A stretch of 64,000 nucleotides of DNA from NCBI GenBank assembly GCA_963753955.1, contig CAVWEM010000011.1:1-64000 (forward strand), read 5' to 3'. The notes under the pieces are model-generated. The model had not been told where the DNA came from. It saw only the letters and a list, made by a program, of their open reading frames with translations, and did not search any database. The position numbers were made by a program, and so were the translations under genes. The stretch comes from Methylumidiphilus sp963753955. GTDB lineage: Bacteria; Pseudomonadota; Gammaproteobacteria; Methylococcales; Methylococcaceae. This document shows, in pieces, positions 29,466-39,067 of the stretch. Numbering within the stretch: position 1 is the stretch's first letter; each line of letters begins with the position of its first letter.

Positions 29466-29933
29466 GTGCAAATCCAGTTGCTCTGCGTAGGCAATCGGAT
29501 GCCCTCGTGGGTCACGGAAGGCTACGAGGAATACGCCAAGCGCATGCCACGCGAATGCGAGTTGAGGCTCAAGGAAATCGCGACGGCCAAGCGCGGCAAG
29601 AATGCCGACATCGCCCGTGCCATCGCCGACGAAGGCCAGAAAATGCAAGCCGCCATTCCGCCTTCGGACCGTGTGGTCGCCCTGGATCTAAGCGGCAATG
29701 AATGGTCGACGCCGCAATTAAGCGAGACTCTGGCGCGTTGGCTGGCGGACGGGCGCAATGTCTCGCTGTTGGTCGGCGGGCCGGATGGCTTGGCGGCAGA
29801 TTGCCTCAGCCGCGCCGACGAGCGCTGGCGGCTATCCGCCCTCACCTTTCCCCATCCCTTGGTACGCATCATCCTGGCCGAACAGCTTTACCGGGCCTGG
29901 AGCATCCTCCACAACCATCCCTACCACCGATGA
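29466..29933 (+). CDS. rlmH: 23S rRNA pseudouridine-1915 N3-methyltransferase RlmH
   Basis: RlmH methylates pseudouridine 1915 in helix 69 of 23S rRNA on the whole ribosome. The 155-residue SPOUT protein starts at GTG 29466 (MQIQLLCVGNRMPSWV) and has LLVGGPDGLA and the C-terminal knot HPLVRIILAEQLYRAWSI with the conserved end NHPYHR. It begins five bases after kup and its stop overlaps the maf start. Confidence 0.95.
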   Translation: MQIQLLCVGNRMPSWVTEGYEEYAKRMPRECELRLKEIATAKRGKNADIARAIADEGQKMQAAIPPSDRVVALDLSGNEWSTPQLSETLARWLADGRNVSLLVGGPDGLAADCLSRADERWRLSALTFPHPLVRIILAEQLYRAWSILHNHPYHR

Positions 29934-30508
29934 ACCCGCCCCGCATCATCCTCGCCTCCGCCTCGCCCCGCCGCCGTGAACTGTTGACGCAGATTGGGAT
30001 CGGTTTTGAGGTTCTGGTGGTGGACGCCGACGAGAAACCTCGTCCCGGTGAAACGCCTGAGTTTTACGTGCGAAGGATGGCCGCCGAAAAGTCCGAACTG
30101 GCGCGGCAGGCCAGCAGCCTGGATCTGCCGGTGCTAGGCGCGGACACGGAAGTGGTGCTGGACGGGGTGGTCTTCGGCAAGCCCCGCGACTTTGGCCATG
30201 CCCAGGACATGCTGCGACGCCTGTCCGGGCGCGAACACGAGGTGTTAAGCGCGGTTTCTCTGCGCCATGGCAGCAGGCACTGGCAGGCGGTAAGCCGCAG
30301 CGTGGTCAGGTTCCGCCTGATCGGCCACAGGGAAATACAAACCTACTGGGACACTGGCGAGCCCTTGGGAAAGGCGGGGGCTTATGCCATCCAAGGCTTG
30401 GGCGCGGTGTTTGTCGAGACATTGTCCGGCAGCTATTCCGGCGTGATGGGCTTGCCATTGTTCGAGACGGCGGGTTTGTTGCGGGAGGCAGGGGTTGGGG
30501 TTTTATAA
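29930..30508 (+). CDS. maf: Maf nucleotide pyrophosphatase (dTTP/UTP type)
   Basis: Maf hydrolyses non-canonical or excess nucleoside triphosphates. The 192-residue product starts IILASASPRRRELLTQIG with the conserved S-x-S-P-R-R motif and has GADTEVVLDG, GKPRDFGHAQDMLRRLSG and GAYAIQGLGAVFVE. It overlaps rlmH by four bases (ATGA), so the two are translationally coupled, a common pairing. Confidence 0.95.
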   Translation: MNPPRIILASASPRRRELLTQIGIGFEVLVVDADEKPRPGETPEFYVRRMAAEKSELARQASSLDLPVLGADTEVVLDGVVFGKPRDFGHAQDMLRRLSGREHEVLSAVSLRHGSRHWQAVSRSVVRFRLIGHREIQTYWDTGEPLGKAGAYAIQGLGAVFVETLSGSYSGVMGLPLFETAGLLREAGVGVL

Positions 30509-30516
30509 GCCCGTAT

Positions 30517-30581
30517 GATGCGGTGACGATAGGAACCGCATCGTTCGCGATTGATGCGGTTCGTTCCTCACCACATCCTAC
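30517..30581. repeat. Tandem hairpins after maf, conserved-loop family
   Basis: The first stem is GATGCGGT (30517-30524) with ACCGCATC (30535-30542). The second is GATGCGG / CCACATC (30553-30577); on the minus strand its loop reads GTGAGGAACGAA, the same loop seen in hairpins before attC2, attC7 and attC8. It could act as a transcription terminator for kup-rlmH-maf. The rest of 30582-30722 shows nothing recognisable. Confidence 0.6.
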
Positions 30582-30722
30582 GACGGATTAGCGCATCTTA
30601 CCGCGTTAAGCAACTAATGCCAAAAACAAAGCGTGTTGTGCATCAGCGTATACGATGCCGTGAACGAAGGACGGCATGGAAGCATCAAGCTAGATTTTTA
30701 CACACATTGTCCAGTGTTTAGA

Positions 30723-31202
30723 TTATTTTGCTCCGGCCTTAATAAGCAGTTTTTTTACCTCTTTATGGCCATTTTGTGAGGCCACTATCAACGCGGTTGC
30801 GCCGTCAGGCCTCTTGGCATTGACCTCGGCCCCCTTGGCCAGCAGGGCTTGCACGACCTCTTGGTGGCCATTCTGGAAGGCCAGAATCAACGCAGTTCCG
30901 CCGTCAGTCCTCTTGGCATTGACCTCGGCCCCCTTGTCCAGCAGGGCTTGCACGGCCTCTTTGTGGCCATTCTGGGAGGCCAGAATCAACGCGGTCACGC
31001 CGTCAGCCCCTTTGGCATTGACCTCGGCCCCTTTGGCAATCAAGCGTTTAAGGACAGATAGATCGCCTTTCCCTGCTGCGTTAAAGAAATCTTCATTCAT
31101 TCCGGCAATCGCCGTCGTCGCCCATAAAGCGAGAATGACCATCCATACTGCTAAGGCTTTTGCCGGATAACCGGTTTTTTCTGAAATCATTTTGGTTTTC
31201 AT
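30723..31202 (-). CDS. Secreted ankyrin-repeat protein
   Basis: A signal peptide (about residues 1-33, ending TTAIAG) is followed by four ankyrin repeats with the pattern KGAEVNAK-x-x-D-G-x-TALI-x-A-x-QNGH. Adjacent repeats are almost the same at DNA level, suggesting recent internal duplication. The 159-residue protein is probably periplasmic and binds protein partners. It is in an AT-richer, IS-rich stretch. Partner unknown. Confidence 0.85.
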   Translation of the reverse strand: MKTKMISEKTGYPAKALAVWMVILALWATTAIAGMNEDFFNAAGKGDLSVLKRLIAKGAEVNAKGADGVTALILASQNGHKEAVQALLDKGAEVNAKRTDGGTALILAFQNGHQEVVQALLAKGAEVNAKRPDGATALIVASQNGHKEVKKLLIKAGAK

Positions 31203-31287
31203 TGTTTCACCACTGACTTGGTTCGATACCAGATGTTCTGAGGTTGCCGTTTGGTTGAATTATTAACTCCACTGTATAGCCATTATA

Positions 31288-31505
31288 TTAATGGCCATCA
31301 AAACTAAAGGTAAATACCGAATCGGCTTTGTTGTATGAAGTTTTATGGCCAAATAGATAATTTTGGCCGTACCATGTTTTACCCTTTGCATACCGGATTT
31401 CATAGTTTCCAAGCGGAACTTTAATGTCCAGTGTCTCACCTGAACTTATAAAATAAGTTCCCAATTCCATATGAGTTGCAATATCAACGATTTTTACAAA
31501 AAAAA
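31288..31505 (-). pseudogene. C-terminal part of a small gene cut by IS66
   Basis: Reading leftward from the IS66 end, the frame gives FVKIVDIATHMELGTYFISS and continues to about KADSVFTFSFDGH, ending at 31288. It has the look of a small secreted beta-rich protein with a Y-E-I-R-Y-A-K-G motif. The 5' part probably lies on the other side of IS66, where the minus strand reads MVLIAARIVPKSLSGSRG between 33058 and 32980. No family recognised. Confidence 0.5.
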
Positions 31506-32979
31506 GTAACTACCAACCCCCGAATGCCAGCCTGAGGGTATCGAAAGGATTAAGTCCGTTCAGTTTGCTAGTTTCCCAGACGGAACGGATGACGCAGAAG
31601 GCCTCCTCTCCGCCCATGGCGCGAAAGCCGCCGATCACCTTCAGCTTGACGCAAGACCTAAGCGCACCCTGCGCTCGGCCAGGTTGTTGCCGAACGGGAC
31701 GCACCAGTCGGTGAGGAACCGCAAAACCTGGCCATTGTAGTCCCGCAGCCGGAGCAGCAGGTTGGTCGCGTCGTGCTGCTTGGCCGGGCCTTTTTTCCCG
31801 CCCGGCGCCGGCGGGCGCACCGGCCAGGCGTCCAGGCCGTTCTTGACCTGCTCGTCGTAGCGGGCCTGCAAACCGGCCAATTGCGCAGGCTCCAGGGCGG
31901 TCTGCCCGGCGGCCCGGGCGGCGGCCACCGCGTCCTTCGCGTCCAGCAGGACGCGGCGCAGTCCGACCGGCCACCAATGCCCCGTCAACTCCTCGCAATA
32001 GTTCAACTCACGCAGGTGGTGGGCGTTGCACAGGGCATGCGAGCAATGCGTGTAAACCCGGTAGGGCTTCCAGTGGTCATGGACGGCGATGCCTTGGAAC
32101 CCCGGCAGGATGCCTGCGGCGTCCATCGCCTCGCGCCCGCGCTTCGGATGCGCGGTGTAATGCACCGCCGTCCCGGTCGCCGCTGAAAATGGCGGGAACG
32201 TCAGCGTGCCGTTGACCCGCATCCCGCTCTCGTCGAAATGGGCCGCCTCCGCAGCGGCGACCGCCTGCCGTCCGGCCTCATACCGGGGGGACAGCAACTG
32301 CCCGGCCTTGGCGATCCATTGCTGCGCCGACCAGTCGGAGGGTTGCACGCCAAACGGGTCCGCGACGGTCTCGCAGGCCTTTTCCAACCCCACGAAGTGC
32401 CCCTGCGCCAGGCCCACCGCGCAGGCCTTCAGGCGCGGGCCGTAGCTCGCGTTGGGCGTGACCGAAGCCGGGAACACGCCCGCATGGACGCGTCCGCAAC
32501 CCGGGCAGTCGAGGCGCATCTGCCGGTATTCCGTGACCGGCGCCTTGGGCTCCGGCATCTCGATTTGTTGCCGCCGTTCGCCCGCCACCGCCTCCAACCC
32601 TTCCAGGCAGGCGCCGCATTGGCAGAACCCTTGCTGCGGGCACAGTTCTTCGACACGGTCGGGGTGGGCCACCATCTCCAGCGTCGCCCCCTTGTGACCA
32701 GGTACGCCGCCCACCGGCCTTTCCCCCTTTCTGCGCGGCTTCGCCGCCTCCTTTTTCAGTCCGTCCGAGGACGGCGGCTTGCTCGAATTCCGGCTGGTCT
32801 TCTCGACCTTGCCTTCCAGTTCCTTCAGCCTACGACCGAACTCCTCCAACACGTCAAACAGCGACACGACCAGCGCATCCTTCTCGGCATGGCTCATCCT
32901 ATCCAACTCAGTTTGGGTGGGGCGCTTCAGTTCAGACATCGCCGCAGCATAGCGGATTTTTGAGGGGGTTGGTAGTTAC
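31506..32979 (-). mobile_element. IS66-family insertion sequence
   Basis: Perfect 16-base terminal inverted repeats GTAACTACCAACCCCC (31506-31521) and GGGGGTTGGTAGTTAC (32964-32979) enclose one tnpC-type gene. No tnpA/tnpB accessory genes are present, so it is a short single-gene IS66 relative. The flanks CAAAAAAA and CAAAAATA resemble an 8-base target duplication with one mismatch if the repeat tips are shifted by one or two bases. Confidence 0.88.
31510..32939 (-). CDS. IS66-family transposase, one frame change near the end
   Basis: The product starts MSELKRPTQTELDRMSHAEK, with the SRNSSKPPSSDG leader-like motif, a zinc-finger domain (CPQQGFCQCGACLEG), the catalytic DDE region (HFDESGMRVNG, VHDHWKPY, CNAHHLRELNY, FGNNLAERR) and a C-terminal tail in another frame (KVIGGFRAMGGEEAFCVIRS). 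One base gained near 31660 would restore about 476 residues. The stop lies inside the left inverted repeat. Confidence 0.88.
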
Positions 32980-33110
32980 CTCAAAAATAAAGCATACGGT
33001 GAGGAAGTTCAAGCCGCGACTTCCGGATAAGCTTTTCGGAACAATACGGGCCGCAATCAAAACCATTACGCAGGATAATGTTATTAGTTATACAAACCAT
33101 GCTGAGGAAT
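32980..33110. other. Flank of IS66, probable 5' part of the interrupted gene
   Basis: On the minus strand an ATG near 33058 opens a frame reading MVLIAARIVPKSLSGSRG, then LNFLTVCFIFE, into the IS66 end. It is probably the start of the gene whose end lies at 31288-31505, but I cannot prove the frame continuity. Confidence 0.3.
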
Positions 33111-33473
33111 TTATATAAGTAACAGGTTAGATTTAAAAAAAGCTGTATCTATGTCTTTCTTTGTAGGATTATTTGATTGATTACAGGCATCAAAAACTTG
33201 CTCAATCTTGTCAATACCACTCTTGAATTCAAAGGTTCTTACAACATTTCCGTCTTTCTCATAAAGATTCATTGCAACCTGTGTTGATTTGATGGCTAAC
33301 CTATAAAAATCAGTCGCTTTTTGTGGATAAAAAAGCTATTAGTTTTCCAGCACCTTAAGTTGCCAATCGTTTAACTTACCACCATCATTTACTTTATCGC
33401 TTTTGTGTCCAAGACATGCTATTACAATTATTGCAATAACACAATAGCCGACAAACTTTGCAATTTGATCCAT
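33111..33473 (-). pseudogene. Small membrane-anchored protein with two adjacent in-frame stops
   Basis: ATG 33473 opens MDQIAKFVGYCVIAIIVIAC, a membrane or lipoprotein-like segment with Cys 20, then reaches VLEN followed by TAA TAG at 33336-33341. The same frame continues for 75 residues (PQKATDFYRLAIKSTQVAMN, then EKDGNVVRTFEFKSGIDKIE, to the stop at 33111). Both halves look coding and AT-rich. Either two nonsense codons broke one gene or two small genes happen to share a frame. Confidence 0.5.
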
Positions 33474-33525
33474 CGTCTCTGCCCTTTGTATATATCTGCA
33501 TCAATGCCCGATAGACGCGGGCTAG

Positions 33526-33670
33526 TTAAAAGAAAGCCCTGTCCAAGCGGGCGAGTTGCTCGACGGTGATGTCCAGTTGGGCTGGCGATGCCAGGCAGGG
33601 CGACGTTGAGGCACCGGAGCAAGGCCAGCTTGCCGATGTCGTCACGGGGAATGAAAGTGGGATTAGCCAT
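33526..33670 (-). pseudogene. Fragment of a conserved hypothetical gene
   Basis: The frame starts MANPTFIPRDDIGKLALLR and, after a one-base shift near 33595, continues LDITVEQLARLDRAFF to a stop at 33526. This resembles the N-terminus of small conserved proteins of unknown function that begin MANPTFIPR with a helical pattern. The rest of the gene is missing. Confidence 0.5.
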
Positions 33671-33796
33671 GGTGTAACCTCCAATCATTCCATGAACATT
33701 GTCATCATCCATCAGGGGGCATTACTGTAATTCCGAACTGATTAAAAACGCAAGAAAAAAATGGTTTGATGCTGCTTTCAATCTCTACGATGTCCA

Positions 33797-33833
33797 TCTC
33801 CCCCAACCCCTCTCCCGCCTGCGGGAGAGAGGC
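33797..33833. repeat. GC-rich hairpin repeat
   Basis: CTCTCCCGCCTGCGGGAGAG is a perfect stem-loop preceded by CCCCCAACCC. It is of the same class as 22962-23043 and 52148-52235. The rest of 33671-33895 shows no gene. Confidence 0.7.
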
Positions 33834-33895
33834 TTATGCTCCAATGCCGTTAAGTTAGGCGAATCCAGTCTCCGCGAGGCGCGGCCCCCATGGGT

Positions 33896-34972
33896 TCAGA
33901 CCTCCACCCGCTTCACCCTAGGCGTCACATTGCACAGCAACACATAAGGTATCGTGTCGGCCTGTTGGGCGATTTCCTCCACCGGCAAGCCCTCGCCCCA
34001 TAAGGTCACCGCATCCCCCACCTCCGCCTCGGGGCATCCGGTCAGATCCAGCGTGATCATGTCCATCGACACCCGGCCAATCAGCGGGACGCGCCGACCG
34101 CGCACCAGCACCGGCGTACCCGAGCGGGCATGGCGGGGATAGCCGTCGCCGTAGCCAATGGCGGCCACGCCCATGCGGGTGGCATGATGACACACCCAAT
34201 CCCCGCCGTAGCCGACGGCGTCGCCCGCCTTGAGCGGCTTGATGGCGATCAGACGGCTGCGCAGAGTCATCACCGGCTTGAGCCCCTGTTCCTGCGCCGT
34301 GCGGCCGGGGAAAGGCGACACGCCAAAGAGCGCAATGCCGGGGCGCACCCATTCCGCCAAGGCTTGATCCCAAGCCAAAAGGCCCGCCGAATTGGCGATG
34401 CTGCATTCGCCGGGCAAATTCGCCACCTGATCGCGGAACAAGTCGAGTTGGCATCCGGTGACGGGATCGGTGAGCGCGTCGGCGTTGGCCAAATGCGTCA
34501 TCAAAAACGGCGGCTGTAGCACCGAGCGGCAAAGCGCCAAACGGCGGTGGCACCCCGCGAATTCCTCCGCAGCCAAGCCCAGCCGATGCATCCCGCTGTC
34601 CAGCTTGAGCCAGACCGTGACTGGCCGCGCCAGCGCTACCGTCTCTAGCAGTCCCACCTGCCTGACGGAATGGATCACCGGCTCCAGGTCGTGGCGGGAA
34701 TGCAGCTCCAACTCCTCGCCGCAGAGGAAGCCTTGCAGCACGGCGATGCGCTGGCGAATGCCGGCCTCGCGCAGGGCCACGCCCTCGTCCACACGGGCCA
34801 CGGCGAAGGCGTCGGCCTCGGCTAATGCGCGGGCGACGGGAATCGCGCCATGGCCGTAGGCGTTGGCCTTGATCACCGCCATGATCTTGGAGCGGGGGGC
34901 GCGTTCGCGCAGCCGGGCCAAGTTGTGGGCCAGCGCCGCCATGTCTAACACGGCGTGGGCAGCGGGTAGCAT
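33896..34972 (-). CDS. alr: Alanine racemase
   Basis: Alr interconverts L- and D-alanine for peptidoglycan using PLP. The 358-residue product starts MLPAAHAVLDMAALAHN. The PLP lysine is in KIMAVIKANAYGHG (about residue 36), and the catalytic Tyr region is in GVSPFPG and RVSMDMITLDL. The ATG at 34972 is chosen because the upstream extension has no homology. It lies 88 bases after dnaB on the same strand, the classical dnaB-alr order. Confidence 0.95.
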   Translation of the reverse strand: MLPAAHAVLDMAALAHNLARLRERAPRSKIMAVIKANAYGHGAIPVARALAEADAFAVARVDEGVALREAGIRQRIAVLQGFLCGEELELHSRHDLEPVIHSVRQVGLLETVALARPVTVWLKLDSGMHRLGLAAEEFAGCHRRLALCRSVLQPPFLMTHLANADALTDPVTGCQLDLFRDQVANLPGECSIANSAGLLAWDQALAEWVRPGIALFGVSPFPGRTAQEQGLKPVMTLRSRLIAIKPLKAGDAVGYGGDWVCHHATRMGVAAIGYGDGYPRHARSGTPVLVRGRRVPLIGRVSMDMITLDLTGCPEAEVGDAVTLWGEGLPVEEIAQQADTIPYVLLCNVTPRVKRVEV

Positions 34973-35060
34973 CAGCGGCCCATTCCCGGACAGGCCAAGT
35001 GACTGCCCTTCCTCTCGCCTGCTGGCGGGGAAATAGTGGCCTTCTGGCTTGCGATGCCGT

Positions 35061-36578
35061 TCATCTGTTTCTGCGCAGCAGGGAATCGACAGGTTCCGAA
35101 TTGGGCGGAAGCTGGAATCCTCCCCCTTCTGGCGTGTACTGCACATCAGGCGACAAGACGGGGCCGGATGCGTCGGCATAAGGATTGGAGATGAAATTTT
35201 CAAAACGGGTGTACTGGCCAAGGAAAGTCAGCCGCACCATGCCGATGGGGCCGTTGCGCTGCTTGCCGATGATGATCTCCGCCGTGCCCTTGTCGGGACT
35301 GTCCGTGTTGTACACCTCGTCGCGGTAAATAAACATGATAATGTCGGCATCCTGTTCAATGGCTCCAGATTCCCGCAAATCCGAAGGCATCGGCCGCTTG
35401 TTGGGACGCTGCTCCAGATTGCGGTTGAGTTGGGACAGGGCGATGACCGGCACGTTCATTTCCTTGGCCAGAGCCTTCAGCGAACGGGAGATTTCGGAAA
35501 TCTCGTTGACCCGGTTTTCGCCGCCGCCAGCCACCTGCATCAACTGGAGATAGTCCAGCACCACCAGACCCAATTGCCCATATTCGCGGGCCAGGCGGCG
35601 GCAGCGGGCGCGCACCTCGGTGGGCGTCAACGCGGCGGTGTCATCAATGAAAAGCAGGGTGTCCGCCAGCATGTTGACCGCCGAAGTCATGCGCGGCCAC
35701 TCGTCGTCCTCCAGCTTGCCGGTGCGCACCCGGTGCTGGTCGATGCGGCCCAGCGAGGACATCATGCGCATCGCCAGTTGCTCGCCCGGCATTTCCATGC
35801 TGAACACCGCCACCGGCTGCTTCGACTCCAGGGCGACGTTTTCAGCGATGTTCATCGCAAACGTGGTTTTTCCCATTGACGGCCTGCCCGCCACGACGAT
35901 CAGATCCGAGCGTTGCAGCCCCGAAGTCATCTCGTCCAGGTCGGCGAAGCCGGTGCTCATGCCGGTAATGTGGCCCTTCAGGTTGAAGAGTTCGTCGATG
36001 CGGGTGACGGCGTTGGCCAACAGAGTCCTGATCGGCTTGAAGCCGCTACCGGCGCGCCGCCTTTGGTCGGCAATCTGGAAAATCTTCTGCTCCGCCTCCT
36101 CGACCAGGCTGGATAGCTCGCGGCCTTTGGGATGGTAAGCGGCGTCGGCGACTTCCGAGCCGGCATGGATCAACTGGCGCAGCACCGAGCGTTCGCGCAC
36201 AATGTCGGCATAGGCGACGATATTGGCGGCACTGGGCGTGTCCTTGGCCATCGCGCCCAGGTAAGCCAAGCCGCCCGCGTCGTCCAGCCAGCCGAACTTT
36301 TCCAGCACCTCCGCCAAAGTCACCACGTCGAAGGGCGACTGCTTCTCCGCCAACATGCGGATCGAGCGGAAGATCAACTGATGGTCGCGGCGGTAGAAAT
36401 CGTCCTCGCCGAGCCGGTCGGCCACCTTGTCCCAAGTCTCGTTGTCCAGCATCAAACCGCCCAAGACCGACTGCTCGGCCTGGATCGAATGCGGCGGGAT
36501 CTTCAAGGACGCGAGTTGGCGGTCCTCAAAATAAGGCTGGTCGTCGCTATAGTCGGGCAGGTAGTCGGGTTCAGCCAT
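35061..36578 (-). CDS. dnaB: Replicative DNA helicase DnaB
   Basis: DnaB is the hexameric 5'-3' helicase of the replication fork. The 505-residue protein has the N-terminal domain (PPHSIQAEQSVLGGLMLDN), a linker and the RecA-like domain with Walker A VVAGRPSMGKTTFAMN, Walker B LGLVVLDYLQLMQ and the Arg finger region near SRSLKALAKE. No intein is present. The start ATG 36578 lies inside the last codons of hldE (8-base overlap), an unusual partner that suggests cotranscription. Confidence 0.97.
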   Translation of the reverse strand: MAEPDYLPDYSDDQPYFEDRQLASLKIPPHSIQAEQSVLGGLMLDNETWDKVADRLGEDDFYRRDHQLIFRSIRMLAEKQSPFDVVTLAEVLEKFGWLDDAGGLAYLGAMAKDTPSAANIVAYADIVRERSVLRQLIHAGSEVADAAYHPKGRELSSLVEEAEQKIFQIADQRRRAGSGFKPIRTLLANAVTRIDELFNLKGHITGMSTGFADLDEMTSGLQRSDLIVVAGRPSMGKTTFAMNIAENVALESKQPVAVFSMEMPGEQLAMRMMSSLGRIDQHRVRTGKLEDDEWPRMTSAVNMLADTLLFIDDTAALTPTEVRARCRRLAREYGQLGLVVLDYLQLMQVAGGGENRVNEISEISRSLKALAKEMNVPVIALSQLNRNLEQRPNKRPMPSDLRESGAIEQDADIIMFIYRDEVYNTDSPDKGTAEIIIGKQRNGPIGMVRLTFLGQYTRFENFISNPYADASGPVLSPDVQYTPEGGGFQLPPNSEPVDSLLRRNR

Positions 36579-37994
36579 TGCGGATGTTTTCGATGATGCC
36601 AGTGGTCGAGAAGCCCTCGACGAAGCCCAGCAGCCTGACCTCGCCGCCGTTGGCCAGCACACAGTCATGACCGGCAATGCGGGTGATGTCGGTGTAGTCG
36701 CCGCCCTTGACCAGCACATCCGGCAAAATGCGGCAAATCGCCTCACGCGGGGTGTCCTCGTCGAAAGCCACCACCCAGTCCACGCATTCCAAAGCCGCCA
36801 ACATCGCCATGCGGCTTGCCACCGAGTTGACCGGCCTGCCCGGCCCTTTCAGGCGGCGGACCGACTCGTCGCCATTGACCAGGACGACCAGGCGGTCACC
36901 CAGATCCTTGGCCTTTTGCAAGTAGTCCACATGGCCGGGATGGAGGATATCGAAGCAGCCGTTGGTCAGGACAATCTTCTCCCCCGCGCCACGAGTAGAC
37001 TTCAGCGTCTCCAGCAGTTTGTCCAAGGCGATGACGCCGCGCCGATGGGCCTTCGCCCCGTGCAGGGCGTAGTCCAATTCCTCAGGACTCACACTGGCCG
37101 CACCCAGCTTGCCGACCACGATCCCCGCCGCCAGATTGGCCAGTTCAGTGGCCTGCACCAGAGGGTGGCCCGCCGCCAGCGCCGCCGCCAACACGGAAAT
37201 CACCGTGTCGCCCGCGCCGGTCACATCGAAAACCTCCCGCGCCCTGGCGGGTAGATGCAATGGCGGAACGCCGGGACGCAACAGGCTCATGCCGTGTTCG
37301 CCCCGCGTCACCAGCAAAGCGCCCAAGTCCAGCCACGCCAGCAACGCCATGCCTTTTTCCTCCAATTCCGCCTCGTTGCGGCAAGCGCCGGCCACCGCCT
37401 CGAACTCGCCTAGGTTGGGTGTGAGCAGGTCGGCGTGACTGTATTTGGCAAAATCGGCACCCTTCGGATCCACCAGCACCGGCTTCCCCGCCGCCCGGCA
37501 GAGCCCGATCATCTCCCCAACGGCAGCCAAAGTTCCCTTGCCATAATCGGATATCACCACCACATCCGCGTCCTCTAGCCGCGCTTGGAAAGCCGCCAGC
37601 AACGGCCCTGCGTCCGCCTCCCAAAAGGCATCCTCGAAATCCAGCCGGATCAACTGCTGGTGGCGGCTGAGTATCCGGAGCTTGGTGACAGTGGGGAAAG
37701 CCCCCAGCCGCTGGATGTCGCAGTGGATGTCGGCCCGCTGCAAAATCCCCAGCAAAGAATCGCCCGCCTCATCTTGTCCGCAATAGCCCATCACCGTCAC
37801 CCGCCCGCCCAAGGCTGCGATATTCAAGGCGACATTGCCCGCCCCGCCAGGCAGCGCTCCTCGCATTCTTTGACATGGACAATCGGCACTGGGGCTTCCG
37901 GGGATATGCGCGTGGAACTACCGTGCCAATAGCGATCAAGCATCAGGTCGCCCACGACCAGGACGGAGGCGGATTGGAAATCGGGAAGAGGCAT
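36571..37994 (-). CDS. hldE: Bifunctional heptose-7-phosphate kinase / heptose-1-phosphate adenylyltransferase, one frame change
   Basis: HldE makes ADP-heptose for lipopolysaccharide inner core. The N-terminal ribokinase-like domain (VLVVGDLMLDRYWHG, PGGAGNVALNIAALGG, FDVTGAGDTV with the catalytic Asp) and the C-terminal nucleotidyltransferase domain (VLTNGCFDILHPGHVDYLQKA) are both present, about 474 residues. The frame is broken near 37855, where one added base restores C-E-E-A-L-P-G-G-A-G. With both domains clean, sequencing error is likely. It precedes and overlaps dnaB. Confidence 0.92.
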
Positions 37995-38325
37995 GGGGAT
38001 GGCAAACGGAGAAAAATCGAGCGCGTAGGATACCACGATGGGGAGGGATTGCGGTTTGCCCATGAACTTGGATTCGCGGCGCGTTTCCAAAAGCCGTGGA
38101 ACTCATCATGCACGAATTCCACCGTGCTTATGCTACCATTCCCACTTGAGATCGGCTTGGCGGCAACCCCTGCCCTGATCCTGGCGCATCCCCAGGAAAA
38201 TACCAGCCGATTGGGGAAACCCACGAAAAATACCTTTAAAAACAAGGGAATATGTCGCAGAGCCCGAGTCCACCGGCGCATCCGGCCTGAAAATTCCCGG
38301 CACCACTTGAGAGGAGGAGACACTG
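37995..38325. other. Intergenic region between divergent hldE and a small membrane gene
   Basis: No convincing gene is seen. A strong ribosome binding site GAGGAGGAG lies just before ATG 38326. Promoters for both directions should be here, but no clear -35/-10 pair stands out. Confidence 0.5.
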
Positions 38326-38526
38326 ATGTACAAATGCACGTTCGACAAAGAAACCTTTATGGCCCACCCGCTGCTGACCAGCCTGTTCGTGATGGACTTC
38401 GCCATGCTGCTATTCACCCCGCTCATCCGTTTCCCGGTCATCATCAGCGTGGTCTTGGTATGCGGGCTGGTTTACCTGTCCATGTTCTTCGGCGTGAAGC
38501 TCTACGAAGTCCAGCAAGCAAAATAA
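38326..38526 (+). CDS. Small two-segment inner-membrane protein
   Basis: The 66-residue protein begins MYKCTFDKETFMAHPLLTS and has two hydrophobic helices (about residues 17-35 and 36-57). The strong GAGGAGG Shine-Dalgarno seven bases upstream supports translation. No family is recognised. It is followed by an RDD-family gene 50 bases later on the same strand. Confidence 0.65.
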   Translation: MYKCTFDKETFMAHPLLTSLFVMDFAMLLFTPLIRFPVIISVVLVCGLVYLSMFFGVKLYEVQQAK

Positions 38527-38575
38527 TCCCGTGGGGAAAAGGCCCCGGCCCGGGCGTCGGCCAAACCGCGTTGGC

Positions 38576-39016
38576 ATGACGCTGGCTAACCCCTACCCCT
38601 ACCCGCCCATCCTTCCGCCCCCTGGATTGCTACGCCGCCTGGGGGCTTTGTTTTACGACAGCGTGTTGCTGCTCGGGATTCTGTTCTTCGCCACCTTGGC
38701 TCTGTTGCCGTTTCGCGGCGAGGCTTTCGGGCCGCACAGCCTCGCCTACCAAGCCTATCTGCTAGGGGTGGCGTTTCTATTCTTCGGTGGGTTTTGGACT
38801 CATGGGGGGCAGACCCTGGGGATGCGGGCCTGGAAAATCCGGCTCTGCTCGGCAGAGGGCGGTAAGGTGGGTTGGCGGCAGGCCGGCTTGCGCTTTGTGG
38901 CCGCCCTATTCTCTTTCGGCCTGTTTGGATTGGGCTTTTTCTCAGCCTTGGCCGACCCGGAAAAGCGTTGCTGGCATGACCGCATCGCCGACACCCGGAT
39001 AGTCAGGCAGATCTGA
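38576..39016 (+). CDS. RDD family membrane protein
   Basis: The 146-residue protein has the RDD pattern: R-R-L-G-A-L-F-Y-D-S near residue 20, three membrane helices, the middle motif GGQTLGMRAWKIRL, and the end DPEKRCWHDRIADTRIV. RDD proteins are small inner-membrane proteins of uncertain transport role. ATG 38576 is the family-like start. It is intact. Confidence 0.88.
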   Translation: MTLANPYPYPPILPPPGLLRRLGALFYDSVLLLGILFFATLALLPFRGEAFGPHSLAYQAYLLGVAFLFFGGFWTHGGQTLGMRAWKIRLCSAEGGKVGWRQAGLRFVAALFSFGLFGLGFFSALADPEKRCWHDRIADTRIVRQI

Positions 39017-39067
39017 AAATCGCGGGTGGGTCGGAGGAATTAAGCTGGAGGCCTTGGAACCCAACCC

